Shown here: in pieces, positions 46,190-56,290 of the stretch | Position numbering within the stretch: the first letter of the stretch is position 1 | Layout of the letters: each line of letters starts with the position of its first letter | Assembly: GCF_000576305.1 (NCBI RefSeq) | Contig: NZ_BAVZ01000001.1 | Coordinates: 372,001 to 436,000, forward strand | Reading direction: 5' to 3' | DNA: 64,000 nt | From: Paenibacillus pini JCM 16418 | GTDB lineage: Bacteria > Bacillota > Bacilli > Paenibacillales > Paenibacillaceae | The notes under the pieces: generated by a model | The model's input: the letters and a program-made list of their open reading frames with translations, nothing else | Database searches by the model: none | Told to the model about the DNA's origin: nothing | Made by a program: the position numbers and the translations under genes

Positions 46190-47236
46190 ATGACTTACAA
46201 TGATACGCTGATACGAGCTTGTTACAAGCAAGATGTTAACCATATTCCAGTATGGTATATGAGACAAGCGGGCCGGTATGATCCTGAATACCGTAAGATT
46301 AAAGAGAAATACACATTACTTGAAATTTGCAAACAACCGGAGCTTGCTGCTGAAATTACAATGATGCCTGTACGTAAGCTTGGTGTTGATGCAGCTATAC
46401 TGTATTCAGATATTATGAACCCGGTCGCATCTTTGGGAATTAACTTTGATATTGTTAAAAATATTGGTCCAGTGATTGAAAATCCATTGCGTTCTGCAGC
46501 AGATGTGGATAAGCTTCGTCCGATTGATGTGGATAAAGATTTAAGTCATATTATGGAAACGATTCGTATTCTGGACAAGCAATTGGATGTGCCACTTATA
46601 ACTTTTGCGGGTGCACCTTTTACCATTGCGAGTTATTTAATTGAGGGACGTCCTTCAAAAGGCTACATACGTACGAAAACACTCATGTATAGCGAACCTT
46701 TAGTATGGCAGCGTCTAATGGATAAGCTCGGCGATATGGTCATTACCTATGTACGTGCACATATCGAGAATGGTGGTAAGGCGTTTCAATTGTTTGATAG
46801 CTGGGTGGGTGCTTTAGCCCCTAAAGATTTCGAACAATTCGTACTACCGACCATTACCCGTATCTTTGCCGAACTTTCGGATTTGAATGTACCTAAAATA
46901 TATTTCCCAGGTGTTAGTTCAGGTGAACTGTTGCCGTCCTTGCAAAGTTTGCAAACAGATGTGATTGGACTGGACTGGAGAGTATCTATTGCTGAGGGTC
47001 GTAAGCGGACTGGTGGGAAATTTGCAGTTCAAGGTAACCTAGATCCGTATGTGCTAACTGCGCCTATGCATGTCATTAAACAATATGCTAAAGATATCAT
47101 TGATGAGGGTATACAAGAACCTGGGTTTATTTTCAACTTAGGACATGGATTGTTCCCAGAGGCTTCACTGGAGAAATTAACTGAACTAACCGCATACATT
47201 CATGAATATTCGGCTTCCTTGTTGAAGCAAGCTTGA
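46190..47236 (+). CDS. hemE: Uroporphyrinogen decarboxylase (EC 4.1.1.37)
   Basis: Converts uroporphyrinogen III to coproporphyrinogen III in heme synthesis. 348 residues, full length. Signatures are PVWYMRQAGRYDPEYR at the N-terminus, YSDIMNP with the catalytic Asp, TFAGAPFTIASYLIEG, FDSWVGAL and FNLGHGLFPEA. RBS CGGGAGGC. hemH follows in the same direction. Confidence 0.97.
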   Translation: MTYNDTLIRACYKQDVNHIPVWYMRQAGRYDPEYRKIKEKYTLLEICKQPELAAEITMMPVRKLGVDAAILYSDIMNPVASLGINFDIVKNIGPVIENPLRSAADVDKLRPIDVDKDLSHIMETIRILDKQLDVPLITFAGAPFTIASYLIEGRPSKGYIRTKTLMYSEPLVWQRLMDKLGDMVITYVRAHIENGGKAFQLFDSWVGALAPKDFEQFVLPTITRIFAELSDLNVPKIYFPGVSSGELLPSLQSLQTDVIGLDWRVSIAEGRKRTGGKFAVQGNLDPYVLTAPMHVIKQYAKDIIDEGIQEPGFIFNLGHGLFPEASLEKLTELTAYIHEYSASLLKQA

Positions 47237-47286
47237 GTATTTGAGTAATGAGTAAACAGCAATGTAAATCAACTGAAGAGGTGATG

Positions 47287-48237
47287 ATGTTCGTGAAAAA
47301 CAAAGTTGGCGTTTTGGTTATGTCCTATGGAACTCCCGAAAGTTTGGAAGGCATTGAAGCGTATTATACGCATATCCGACGTGGACATGCTCCTTCACCA
47401 GAGCAGCTTAAAGAGCTTTCAGATCGATATGAAGCGATTGTTGGAGGTGTATTTCCACTTCGCGAGAATACGAATCGTCAGGTTAGCGGTTTACAAGATA
47501 CGCTTAATCAAGATAACCGCCATCCAGAAGTCGATTTTGTATGTTATCAGGGATTGAAGCATGCAGCACCTTTTATAGAAGACGGCGTAGAGCAGATGGC
47601 GAAAGATGGCATAACCGAAGCAGTGGGTATTGTACTCGCTCCACATTATTCTACAATGAGTGTGGGAAGTTACATGAAGCGTGCACAAGAGAAAGCAGAT
47701 GAGCTCGGTGTTCATATTCGCTTTGTACACAATTATCACCTACATCCGAAGCTAATTGAGGCATTAAGCCGCCGCGTTAGTGCAAAGCTTGACTTATTTG
47801 AAGAGGCAGGTTCAGAGCGAGATAAGGTGCGGGTGTTATTCAGCGCACATAGCTTACCTGAGAAGATTCTGGAACTTGGTGATCCGTACCCAGAGCAACT
47901 CCTGGAAACTTCACGTGCAGTTGCGGAGCAAACAGGCGTTACTTCGTGGCAGTTTGCTTGGCAAAGTGCTGGCCGCACATCCGTGCCTTGGCTTGGTCCA
48001 GACATTCTGGATACGCTTCGTAGCTTGAGCAAAGAAGAAGTTAAGGATGTTCTGGTTGCCCCAATAGGGTTTGTATCCGATCATTTAGAAGTACTATACG
48101 ATCTGGATATTGAAGCGCAGGAAGTATCTAAAGAATTGGATATGCGCTTAATGCGTATTGATTCGCTCAATAGCGATCCTTTATATATGGAAACTTTATG
48201 CGATGCTGTAATTAACGAATGGGAAAAAGATAAATAA
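47287..48237 (+). CDS. hemH: Ferrochelatase (coproporphyrin III type in Bacillota)
   Basis: Inserts Fe2+ into a porphyrin; in Bacillota this is coproporphyrin III (CpfC). 316 residues. The metal-site His is in APHYSTMSVGSY, and SAHSLPEKI, GDPYPEQL, WQSAGRTSVPWLGPD and GFVSDHLEVLYDLD (Glu ligand) are present. ATG 47287 was chosen after GAGG; GTG 47293 is also possible, while the open frame from 47248 has no RBS. The hemY/cgoX gene that normally follows is absent. Confidence 0.94.
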   Translation: MFVKNKVGVLVMSYGTPESLEGIEAYYTHIRRGHAPSPEQLKELSDRYEAIVGGVFPLRENTNRQVSGLQDTLNQDNRHPEVDFVCYQGLKHAAPFIEDGVEQMAKDGITEAVGIVLAPHYSTMSVGSYMKRAQEKADELGVHIRFVHNYHLHPKLIEALSRRVSAKLDLFEEAGSERDKVRVLFSAHSLPEKILELGDPYPEQLLETSRAVAEQTGVTSWQFAWQSAGRTSVPWLGPDILDTLRSLSKEEVKDVLVAPIGFVSDHLEVLYDLDIEAQEVSKELDMRLMRIDSLNSDPLYMETLCDAVINEWEKDK

Positions 48238-48265
48238 AGTATCAAGATAAATATAGTAATGCTTG

Positions 48266-48299
48266 TAGAACCCCCAGAGTATATTCTCTGGGGGTTCTA
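48266..48299. terminator. Strong stem-loop after hemH
   Basis: TAGAACCCCCAGAG (48266-48279) and CTCTGGGGGTTCTA (48286-48299) form a perfect 14-bp stem with a 6-base loop. The downstream side is only moderately T-rich. Confidence 0.75.
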
Positions 48300-48374
48300 C
48301 TTCTTCCAGTCAATTTGCTATAATGGTAAGGACTTCTAAAAGTGAGACATAGATTAATAATTAAGGAGTGAACC

Positions 48375-49820
48375 ATGTACCCACCAAGATCACAAAAAAA
48401 TCGTTCGGATAAAAAGGCTGTCAAAAAGAAGTTCGGACGGTTATGGATTACCTTTAATACTTGCCTCGTTGCCATGATCATTATTTTAATATCATTTTAT
48501 TTCTTAAGTGAAAACAAAAACACCAAGGTAGCCCTTCCTGCGGAAGATGACAAATCAATCTCGGATCAAATGAGTCAAAAGAAAGAGCCGGCAAATTCTG
48601 CTGGAACATCCGAGGATATTCCCTCAGTAAGCCCTTCTGAGCCTGAAGGTCATAAACAAACAGAAGCGGTTCAACCGACTGTTAATAAGCCGGAGACTGA
48701 GAAAAAGAATGAAGCGCCAGTCGAAAAGGATAAGGTTGCATCAAAAACAAACAAAGGTAGTAAAACGAATATAGATGTATCTTCGAATAAAACGGAAGAG
48801 AAGGATAATTCAAGTAAAGCTTCTACTACCGGTTCTACAACAGACGGTAAGAGCTTGATTTCATCAGGTCCGGAGAAGAAGGTACTCATTCAATTTGCTG
48901 GAGATATGATTTTTTCAGGTAAAGTTGAGGATCAATTGGAGAAGAACGGTTATTCTTATCCCTTTGACAAACTCGGAAATTTATTTCAAAAGGATGATTT
49001 AACTTTAGCTAATCTTGAGACACCCGTTACTACGCGAGGAGTAGGAGCGAAGAATAAGCAATTCGTGTTTAAGTCATCGCCTCTGGCACTTGATGCTCTT
49101 CATGCTGCAGGCATGGATGTAGTCAATCTAGCGAATAATCATATTTTAGATCAAGGTATTGAAGGTTTGCTAGACACGATCAGCTATCTGGATTCCAGTG
49201 GCATTAAATATGTTGGGGCTGGCAAAAATAAAAAATCAGCCTATGAGCCTGAATATGTTAATCGAAATGGAATAACAATCGCTGTACTAGGGTTTACTCG
49301 TGTATCGCCTGAGACAAGTTGGTTTGCGGGTAGCAGCAATCCTGGTGTAGCGCAGCTCTACGAGCCGTCACAAGCATTAAAGAGTGTTGCAGAAGCGCGT
49401 AAGAAGGCTGATTTGGTTATCGTCATGACTCATTGGGGAATAGAACGTAGTTTAAAGCCGAATGACAATCAGCAGATGCTTGCTCATTCTCTTGTGGATG
49501 CGGGTGCAGACCTGATCATTGGCGGGCATCCCCATGTGTTGCAAGGGATGGAACAGTACAAAGGGAAATGGATTGCATACAGCACGGGTAACTTCATTTT
49601 CACTAAATCAAGTACCCCAGCGACTTGGAAAACAGCTGTTTTCCAAGCGAGATGTAGCACGAAGACGGGTTGTGGCCTAAAAATGATTCCTTATAAGGCG
49701 GAATTAGGTCAGCCAGTGCCGATGCAGCAACAGGAGGGTCAACAGTTACTGCGAGAAATGCAAGGTCTTTCGATCGGTGGAGTGCGAATTGCTCCGGACG
49801 GTACGATCTCAGCGAAATAG
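48375..49820 (+). CDS. CapA family membrane-anchored protein
   Basis: A 481-residue protein with a basic N-terminus, one transmembrane helix (about 33-53), a 110-residue Lys/Ser/Thr/Glu-rich spacer likely to cross the wall, and a PGA_cap (CapA/PgsA/YwtB) domain from about 172. That domain has FAGDMIFSG, NLETPVT, NLANNHILDQG, MTHWGIE and GGHPHVLQG, the metallophosphoesterase-like metal residues. Homologues take part in poly-gamma-glutamate capsule assembly, but no capB/capC genes are near. RBS AAGGAGTG. Confidence 0.88.
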   Translation: MYPPRSQKNRSDKKAVKKKFGRLWITFNTCLVAMIIILISFYFLSENKNTKVALPAEDDKSISDQMSQKKEPANSAGTSEDIPSVSPSEPEGHKQTEAVQPTVNKPETEKKNEAPVEKDKVASKTNKGSKTNIDVSSNKTEEKDNSSKASTTGSTTDGKSLISSGPEKKVLIQFAGDMIFSGKVEDQLEKNGYSYPFDKLGNLFQKDDLTLANLETPVTTRGVGAKNKQFVFKSSPLALDALHAAGMDVVNLANNHILDQGIEGLLDTISYLDSSGIKYVGAGKNKKSAYEPEYVNRNGITIAVLGFTRVSPETSWFAGSSNPGVAQLYEPSQALKSVAEARKKADLVIVMTHWGIERSLKPNDNQQMLAHSLVDAGADLIIGGHPHVLQGMEQYKGKWIAYSTGNFIFTKSSTPATWKTAVFQARCSTKTGCGLKMIPYKAELGQPVPMQQQEGQQLLREMQGLSIGGVRIAPDGTISAK

Positions 49821-49853
49821 CTACGTTACAGGCTGAATGGGAGAGATGCTAAG

Positions 49854-50578
49854 ATGAGGAATGCATGTGTGGCTCACCGGGGATTTTCGAGTAAAGCACC
49901 TGAAAATACGTTAACTGCGTTCAAAATGGCAATGGAGATTCCAATTGTACAGTGGATTGAGATTGACGTTCAGTTGTCAGCCGATGGTATTCCAGTTGTG
50001 ATCCATGACTTCACTCTCGACCGCACGACCAATGGAACGGGTAAAGTTAAGGATTACACTTGGCAACAGATCCAGCGACTGGACGCTGGCAGCTGGAAAG
50101 GTCGCGCTTTTAGAGGGGAACGAATTCCTTCTTTAGATGAAGTGCTACGGTTGTGCTGTGGCCGAGTCCGTTTAAATATTGAACTGAAGACATCAGGCTC
50201 TATGTATCCTGGTCTAGAGCAGGCAGTGATTAAGCGTGTTGAGGCATATCACATGGAGCAAGACGTGGTATTAACTTCCTTTGATACAAATGCATTGAGA
50301 AGAGTAAAGGAAATAAACCCTTCATTTAGAACAGGCTGATTATAGACGCCAGACCGATGGATTTACTAGAACGATTACAGGTACTTCAATGTTCTTTCTT
50401 ATCCATTGGACATCCCAATTTGGATGCAAATCTTTCAGCGTTGCTCATTTCGCAAGGTATTACGATTATGGGTTGGACGCCTGATGATACGAGAAATATG
50501 AAGCGATTAGCGGCGATGTCACCGGAAATTATGATATGTACAAATCGCCCGGATCTATGGGTAAATACCTTTTTATAA
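49854..50578 (+). CDS. Glycerophosphodiester phosphodiesterase (one-base frameshift near 50335)
   Basis: GDPD-family enzyme of about 241 residues once restored, the normal length for short cytoplasmic members. It hydrolyses glycerophosphodiesters to glycerol-3-phosphate and an alcohol. Catalytic His residues are in VAHRGFSS and VIHDFTLDRTTNG; metal Glu in IEIDVQLSADG and LNIELKT. The frame stops after PSFRTG; one more G in AGGC (50334-50335) gives RTGLIIDARPMDLLERL and continues to GWTPDDTRNM and NRPDLW. Likely a sequencing error. Confidence 0.9.
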
Positions 50579-50639
50579 TACTTTTAATAATAAATGTTGG
50601 ATACAAAATGAAATGGAATAGGCAAAGGATGGATTAGAT

Positions 50640-51254
50640 ATGATACGTAACGTTTATTGTGTTGGACGCAATTATAAACTTCATGCACAGGAGCTTGGAA
50701 ATGATGTGCCAGATGAACCAATGATCTTTATGAAGCCTTCTCATGCCGTTGTCTCGCTGGAAGAATCCGTATTAGCCCTGCCTGCTGATCAAGGAGAGAT
50801 TCATTATGAAGGTGAAATTGTTCTTCATATTGCTCAAGAGTACGAAACAGGGATTCAGGTGAATGAATTGGTTGATCAAATGGCATTAGGTATCGATTTC
50901 ACACTACGTGATGTACAAAATGTGATCAAGAAGAAAGGTCATCCATGGACGGCTGCCAAAGGCTTTAAATCTTCTGCACCGATAACATCTTTTATTCCCT
51001 TCCCAGGTACGGACGCGATCCTAAAACAGGATTTCACTGTCATTAAAAATGGCATAGAAGTACAGCGTGGGAATGTCTCTGATATGATCTTCTCCTTACA
51101 GGATATCGTTGAATATATTGGTACTCACTATGGACTGGGTGAGGGAGATATCATTTTCACAGGTACGCCAGCAGGCGTGGGTCCTACTGTGTCAGGTGAT
51201 AAGTTTGAGCTCTTCTGGGGAGAAGACCAGCTTGGAAGCTGCGTCATCGCCTAG
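50640..51254 (+). CDS. Fumarylacetoacetate hydrolase family protein
   Basis: A 204-residue FAH-fold protein: VYCVGRNYKLHAQELG, PMIFMKPSHAV, IHYEGEIVLHI with the metal Glu, GIDFTLRDVQ, and GDIIFTGTPAGVGP. Members act as acylpyruvases, oxaloacetate decarboxylases or related C-C lyases; the substrate cannot be told here. RBS AAAGGATGG. It is 3 bp before the DUF92 gene, so the two are co-transcribed. Confidence 0.88.
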   Translation: MIRNVYCVGRNYKLHAQELGNDVPDEPMIFMKPSHAVVSLEESVLALPADQGEIHYEGEIVLHIAQEYETGIQVNELVDQMALGIDFTLRDVQNVIKKKGHPWTAAKGFKSSAPITSFIPFPGTDAILKQDFTVIKNGIEVQRGNVSDMIFSLQDIVEYIGTHYGLGEGDIIFTGTPAGVGPTVSGDKFELFWGEDQLGSCVIA

Positions 51255-51257
51255 GCT

Positions 51258-52082
51258 ATGGCATGGATTATTGGCGCTGTATGTGCACTAGTGGTTGCCT
51301 TAGCAGCGTATTGGAAACAATCACTGACCTTGTCTGGTGCCATTGCTGCCGTAGTGATGGGGACCATTTATTATGGAGCAGGTAATATCGTATGGTTTGG
51401 AATTTTGCTGGTATTCTTCATCAGCTCCTCACTGCTCTCAAAGTTTCATCAGAAACGCAAGGCTGAGCTTGAGAAATCATATGCCAAAACGGGCCGTAGA
51501 GATGCTGGACAGGTTCTAGCAAACGGTGGGATTGGTATGGTGTTATGTATTCTTAATGCAATTTGGCCTTATCCTGGTTGGGTCTATGCTTTTGTAGGCG
51601 TGATGGCAGGTGTAACAGCGGATACTTGGGCTACAGAGTGGGGAAGCCTGAGCAAGAAGCCGCCGCGTTCTGTACTGAACGGTCGTATCTTGCCAGCAGG
51701 TACGTCGGGTGGTGTGTCGGTACTTGGCAGCACTGCGGCAGCCGTTGGTGGTATGATGATTGGGGTATTTGCTTGGTTATTTCAATCATGGACTGGGCTT
51801 TCAGGCCAATGGTTAGTGTACTTAACAGCGTATATACTACTCGGCCTAGTGGGAGGACTTGTTGGATCTTTTGTAGATTCGTTTCTGGGCGCTTCCGTGC
51901 AAGTCATGTATAAATGCCAAATTTGCAATAAAGAGGTAGAAGTATTGGAGCATTGTGGTCAACCGACTCAATATGTTCGAGGACTTCGCCTGATGAATAA
52001 TGATGCCGTAAATATTCTATCGTCCATTGCTGCGGCTTTGGGGGCATGGGGGCTGGCATCTTTGCTCCAATTAGGAGTATAG
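51258..52082 (+). CDS. DUF92 family integral membrane protein
   Basis: A 274-residue multi-helix membrane protein of the DUF92 family: KRKAELEKSYAKTGRRDAGQVLANGG, GVTADTWATEWGSLSK, PPRSVLNGR..PAGTSGGVSVLGSTAA. Plant VTE6-like homologues are reported to be phytyl-phosphate kinases (family knowledge), so a polyprenyl kinase role is possible. A Cys cluster (CQICNKEVEVLEHCG) sits near the C-terminus. It lacks its own RBS and starts 3 bp after the FAH gene, suggesting coupled translation. Confidence 0.88.
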   Translation: MAWIIGAVCALVVALAAYWKQSLTLSGAIAAVVMGTIYYGAGNIVWFGILLVFFISSSLLSKFHQKRKAELEKSYAKTGRRDAGQVLANGGIGMVLCILNAIWPYPGWVYAFVGVMAGVTADTWATEWGSLSKKPPRSVLNGRILPAGTSGGVSVLGSTAAAVGGMMIGVFAWLFQSWTGLSGQWLVYLTAYILLGLVGGLVGSFVDSFLGASVQVMYKCQICNKEVEVLEHCGQPTQYVRGLRLMNNDAVNILSSIAAALGAWGLASLLQLGV

Positions 52083-52167
52083 AAATTGTACGACATCCAC
52101 GGGTATAATCACTGACATCAGCCGTGGAAGAATGTCAGATTTAATTATATAGGTATTTAAACAAAGT

Positions 52168-52206
52168 ACTGCGGTATACGATTTCTATTGTATGCCGCAG
52201 TCTTTT
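52168..52206 (+). terminator. Terminator after DUF92 gene
   Basis: Arms ACTGCGGTATAC (52168-52179) and GTATGCCGCAGT (52190-52201) with one wobble, then T residues. Confidence 0.9.
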
Positions 52207-52317
52207 ATGATTGATAACCCACTGATCATAGTTATGAGTAGCCACGGTATGGTAAAATGAACTGTGATATCTTAACTATGAACGACAAATCGGACAGATA
52301 AGTAGGGAAAAGAAAAC

Positions 52318-54273
52318 ATGAACATAATGACAGTTGAACATATATCCAAGAGTTACGGTGAGAAAATATTATTCCAAGATGCCAACTTTGGCATGGGTGA
52401 CCAAGATAAAATTGGTATTATCGGTGTAAATGGAACAGGAAAATCCACTTTTATGCGTGTAATTGCGGGACTTGATAAACCGGATGAGGGGATCATCTCC
52501 GTCGGCAATAGTGTCCGTATTCGCTATTTGGCACAGAACCCTGATTTTGTTCCTGAGATGACCGTGCTGCAGCAAGTATTCCAAGGAAATGATCCACAGA
52601 TGAAAGTTGTGCGGGATTATACGGAGACGATGGATCTTCTTGAAATAAACCCGGAGGATACGGCCTTACATGAAAAGCTGTTTACGTTAAATGAAGAAAT
52701 GGAAGAATTACAAGCTTGGCAGCTCGAAAGTGAAGCGAAGACGATTTTGTCTAAACTCGGAATTACTTGGTTTGATGCGAAGATGGAGAACTTATCTGGT
52801 GGACAGCGCAAACGGGTTGCCCTGGCAAGCGCGTTAATCCAGCCATGCGAATTGTTAATTCTCGATGAGCCAACCAACCATATCGATAATGCTTCTGTAG
52901 CTTGGCTAGAGCAATATTTGCAAAAGCGGCGCGGCGCGCTCCTTATGATTACACATGATCGGTACTTCCTGGATCGCGTAGCGAATGTCATGCTTGAAAT
53001 GGATCAAGGACGAATGTTCCGCTATGAGGCTAACTACTCCGCGTTTCTGGAGCTGAAGGCACAGCGTGAAGAACGTGAAGCATCTTCTGAGCAGAAGCGT
53101 CAGAACCTACTCAAGACAGAGCTAGCATGGATGCGCAGAGGTGCCAAAGCAAGATCGACGAAGCAAAAAGCTCGTATTGATCGCTATGAGACACTAAGGG
53201 ATCAGCAGGTTCAGCAAAAGGGTGCATCCGTCGACCTATCGGTAGCCTCATCACGTCTCGGACGCAAAATTATTGAACTAGACCATCTTCATAAGAAGTT
53301 CGAAGGTCGAACGTTGATTCAAGATTTAAGTTATATTGCCGTCCCCGGAGACCGTATTGGTATTGTTGGACCCAATGGTAGCGGTAAATCAACGCTTCTG
53401 AATTTAATAACTGGTAGACTACAGCCCGATGGGGGCGAAGTTATAACAGGAAGCACCGTGAATATAGGATATTTTACGCAAGAGCATCAGGAAATGAATT
53501 TGAATTTACGTGTCATTGAATATATTAAGGAAGTAGCAGAAATTGTCAAAACCGATGATGGCAGCTCTATAACGGCATCACAAATGTTGGAACGGTTCTT
53601 GTTTCCTCCTGCGTTACAGTGGTCACCCATTTCGAAATTATCAGGCGGAGAGAAACGTAGACTCTATTTGCTACGTGTCCTAATGGCAGCACCGAATGTG
53701 CTGTTGCTGGATGAACCTACGAATGATTTGGATATCCAGACGCTGTCCGTACTTGAAGATTATTTGGATGAATTCCCTGGCGTCGTATTTTCAGTTTCCC
53801 ATGACCGCTACTTTCTGGATCGTACATCAGATAAAATGCTGGCTTTTGAAGGTGGTGGGAAAGTACGAGTTCATGTCGGAACTTACAGTGAGTACGAGGA
53901 ATGGATGAGTAAGAATGAGACAGACAGCGCAAGCGCAGGACGCATCCAAAATGTGTCAGAGCAAAAACAACAATCAGTATCAAATTCCACAGCTCAAGTA
54001 AAGACTGAACCAGCAAAATCGACTCCTACTCAAGAGCCTGCTCGTGAAAAAGTGAAGTTTTCGTTTAAGGAGCAAAAAGAATACGAACAAATTGATGGCA
54101 TGATTGAATCATGCGAGCAGAAGCTTTCACAGATCCAGACAACGATGGAATCCGCATTTAATGATTCGGTTCTTTTGCAAGAAATGTTACAGAAGCAGAA
54201 GGATGCAGAGCAGGAGCTGGAGCATCTTATGGAGCGTTGGACATATCTAAATGAGTTAGCGGAGAAAATGTAG
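52318..54273 (+). CDS. ABC-F family ATPase (YdiF/Uup type)
   Basis: A 651-residue soluble protein with two ATPase domains. Domain 1: GVNGTGKST, LSGGQRKR, LLILDEPTNHID; then the inter-domain linker with ARSTKQKARIDR; domain 2: GPNGSGKST, LSGGEKRR, LLLDEPTNDLD. A Gln/Ser-rich stretch leads to a C-terminal coiled coil (about 585-650; EQKLSQIQTTMESAF, QKQKDAEQELEHLMERW). Such proteins bind the ribosome as translation factors, some giving antibiotic protection; this one looks like the housekeeping kind. Confidence 0.93.
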   Translation: MNIMTVEHISKSYGEKILFQDANFGMGDQDKIGIIGVNGTGKSTFMRVIAGLDKPDEGIISVGNSVRIRYLAQNPDFVPEMTVLQQVFQGNDPQMKVVRDYTETMDLLEINPEDTALHEKLFTLNEEMEELQAWQLESEAKTILSKLGITWFDAKMENLSGGQRKRVALASALIQPCELLILDEPTNHIDNASVAWLEQYLQKRRGALLMITHDRYFLDRVANVMLEMDQGRMFRYEANYSAFLELKAQREEREASSEQKRQNLLKTELAWMRRGAKARSTKQKARIDRYETLRDQQVQQKGASVDLSVASSRLGRKIIELDHLHKKFEGRTLIQDLSYIAVPGDRIGIVGPNGSGKSTLLNLITGRLQPDGGEVITGSTVNIGYFTQEHQEMNLNLRVIEYIKEVAEIVKTDDGSSITASQMLERFLFPPALQWSPISKLSGGEKRRLYLLRVLMAAPNVLLLDEPTNDLDIQTLSVLEDYLDEFPGVVFSVSHDRYFLDRTSDKMLAFEGGGKVRVHVGTYSEYEEWMSKNETDSASAGRIQNVSEQKQQSVSNSTAQVKTEPAKSTPTQEPAREKVKFSFKEQKEYEQIDGMIESCEQKLSQIQTTMESAFNDSVLLQEMLQKQKDAEQELEHLMERWTYLNELAEKM

Positions 54274-54414
54274 TTCATGCAGCATCTCTCAACATTGGCG
54301 CGTCAACAAAAGAGTGAGGATGGGTAGAAAGAAGCTACCTAATCAGGTTTCAAGAGTTACTTCCTTCATACAGGGTAATAGATAGAAGGCACATGTATGT
54401 TGGGAGGACTATAT

Positions 54415-55140
54415 ATGAATATTTACAAAAAGTTGATTACACCAAGCATTGTCACGGGCGTAATGTTCGCTACCATCCTAAGTGGCTGTGGAGCTTCGGA
54501 TACGAAGTCAGCTTCCGATGCCAATTCTTCCACGTCAACAAGCTTGAGCAAACCGTCTACTGATGAAAAGAATAACGCATCAAAACATACGAGTTCATCG
54601 GAAGATGCAAATGCAACGAGTAAGGATCAAAACACATCATCATCTTCACCAAATCATCAAGCCCCAAGTACAGGTCCATCTTCAAACCATGCTCAGCAAA
54701 TTAAAGATATCGCTGCTTTGGCGAAGCAAGGTAAAGTTCAGGGAGCTGAATTTGTTTCAGGTGTGAGTATAATTGATGATATTCATGAATCCTGGGGAAA
54801 GCCCGATGAAGAATCAAAGAAACTAGATAGCTATGAGACGTATTCTCGTGGCGGGAGCAAAGGAGACTTTGCTTTTGGAGTCGGACGTGGTGAAGTTGTT
54901 TATGATATAAGATCTTTTGGTCCAACTGCGAATGAAGATACGGCTTTTCAAGCGATTACTTTCAAAGAGATCAAGAAAACACTAGGTGAACCCAGTTCAA
55001 TTCGTACAAACAGCGGAGACGATATTCTAGTTTATAAGCTGATTGAGTATGAATTGAAATTTGTAGGACCACATGCTACTCAGCGTCTAGATCATATTTC
55101 TGTATATTCTCCAAGAGCAGCTAGGCCTATGGGTGGTTAA
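54415..55140 (+). CDS. DUF4309 (YjgB-like) lipoprotein
   Basis: A 241-residue lipoprotein: signal MNIYKKLITPSIVTGVMF, lipobox LSGC, a Ser/Thr/Asn-rich spacer of about 70 residues, then the DUF4309 domain (IKDIAALAKQGKVQGAEFV, DDIHESWGKPDE, TFKEIKKTLGEPSSIR). Bacillus YjgB has the same domain; function unknown. ATG 54415 has GGGAGGAC before it; the longer frame from 54397 does not. Confidence 0.85.
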   Translation: MNIYKKLITPSIVTGVMFATILSGCGASDTKSASDANSSTSTSLSKPSTDEKNNASKHTSSSEDANATSKDQNTSSSSPNHQAPSTGPSSNHAQQIKDIAALAKQGKVQGAEFVSGVSIIDDIHESWGKPDEESKKLDSYETYSRGGSKGDFAFGVGRGEVVYDIRSFGPTANEDTAFQAITFKEIKKTLGEPSSIRTNSGDDILVYKLIEYELKFVGPHATQRLDHISVYSPRAARPMGG

Positions 55141-55184
55141 CAATGTAATAACAACTACTCTAAGGTTGTCTAAGTAAATACAAT

Positions 55185-55222
55185 AAAAAGCCTCTCCAAC
55201 AGATTTGCTGGAGAGGCTTTTT
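55185..55222. terminator. Bidirectional terminator
   Basis: Arms AAAAAGCCTCTCCA and TGGAGAGGCTTTTT form a strong stem between the convergent lipoprotein and M42 peptidase genes. Confidence 0.93.
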
Positions 55223-55241
55223 CTATCTTATATTTATCTGG

Positions 55242-56282
55242 CTATTCATTCGTAATATATGCTGCCAACAGCTTCGCTGTATTGAATATTGCCTGTTTAT
55301 GTGTACGCTCCATAGCATGAGAAGCATGAACACCTGGCCCAATCAGAGCGGCACGGATGTTATTGCCTCCAGATAATGCTGCTGACGCATCCGAACCGTA
55401 ATACGGATATATATCAACAGCAAAGGCGATGCCCTCAGCTTCAGCTAAAGAGATCAGTTTACTAGTCATATTGTAGTCGTAAGGGCCGGATGAATCCTTA
55501 GCACATATTGATACATCGGTTTCTTTACAGCTAAGGTCATCACCCATGGCTCCCATATCGACTGCAATCATTTCCTCAATATCCGATGGAATATATGAAG
55601 CGCCATGTCCAACTTCTTCATAGTTTGAGATGAGTAATTTCACATTGGTCCGCGGTTTCCAGCCTTCAGACTTCATAGATTCAAGCATACCGAACAAAGC
55701 AGCAACGCTCGCTTTATCATCCAAATGACGGGATTTCACGTAGCCGCTATCTGTTACAATCGCTCTTGCATCGAAGGATACAAAGTCTCCGACACCAATA
55801 CCTAGCTTAAGTACATCATCCTTACTATTCACAACCTCGTCGATACGGACCTCCATATGGTCTTCCTGACGTTTAAAGTCCCGAGCATCACTATATACAT
55901 GCACAGAAGGATGCGTGCTTAGAATCGTACCTGTATACGTTTTACCGCTACGTGTATGAATGATGCAGTATTCGTTCTCAATACTGTGCATCATGAAGCC
56001 GCCTACGGAAGTCAGGCGGAGTGTTCCTTCGGATTTCACTGAACGAACCATGGCTCCGAGGGTATCAACATGAGCGCTTAGACCAATCGTCCGTGATTCG
56101 TCTTCGCCCCTTACTTCTAGAATAGCGCCACCTTTTTGATTCCAAATCAGTGGAATGTTAAGAGATGCAGCTTCTTGCTCAATCAGTTTCATGACCTCGG
56201 CTGTATAACCACTAGGGCTTGGTGTATCCAATAGCTTCTTCAGAAATGTAAGTGTGTAATTCTCGTTAATTTGTATGGACAT
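55242..56282 (-). CDS. M42 family aminopeptidase (glutamyl aminopeptidase/FrvX-like)
   Basis: A 346-residue dinuclear metallopeptidase: metal His in LSAHVDTLG, Asp in SRHLDDKAS, catalytic Glu pair in ISNYEEVGHG, Asp in AVDMGAM, and a C-terminal GPGVHASHAMERTH with the last His. It makes large tetrahedral cytoplasmic aminopeptidases. AGGAGG precedes ATG and overlaps the end of the LapA gene (8-bp gap), so the two are in one operon. Confidence 0.93.
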   Translation of the reverse strand: MSIQINENYTLTFLKKLLDTPSPSGYTAEVMKLIEQEAASLNIPLIWNQKGGAILEVRGEDESRTIGLSAHVDTLGAMVRSVKSEGTLRLTSVGGFMMHSIENEYCIIHTRSGKTYTGTILSTHPSVHVYSDARDFKRQEDHMEVRIDEVVNSKDDVLKLGIGVGDFVSFDARAIVTDSGYVKSRHLDDKASVAALFGMLESMKSEGWKPRTNVKLLISNYEEVGHGASYIPSDIEEMIAVDMGAMGDDLSCKETDVSICAKDSSGPYDYNMTSKLISLAEAEGIAFAVDIYPYYGSDASAALSGGNNIRAALIGPGVHASHAMERTHKQAIFNTAKLLAAYITNE

Positions 56283-56290
56283 GATGTTGT

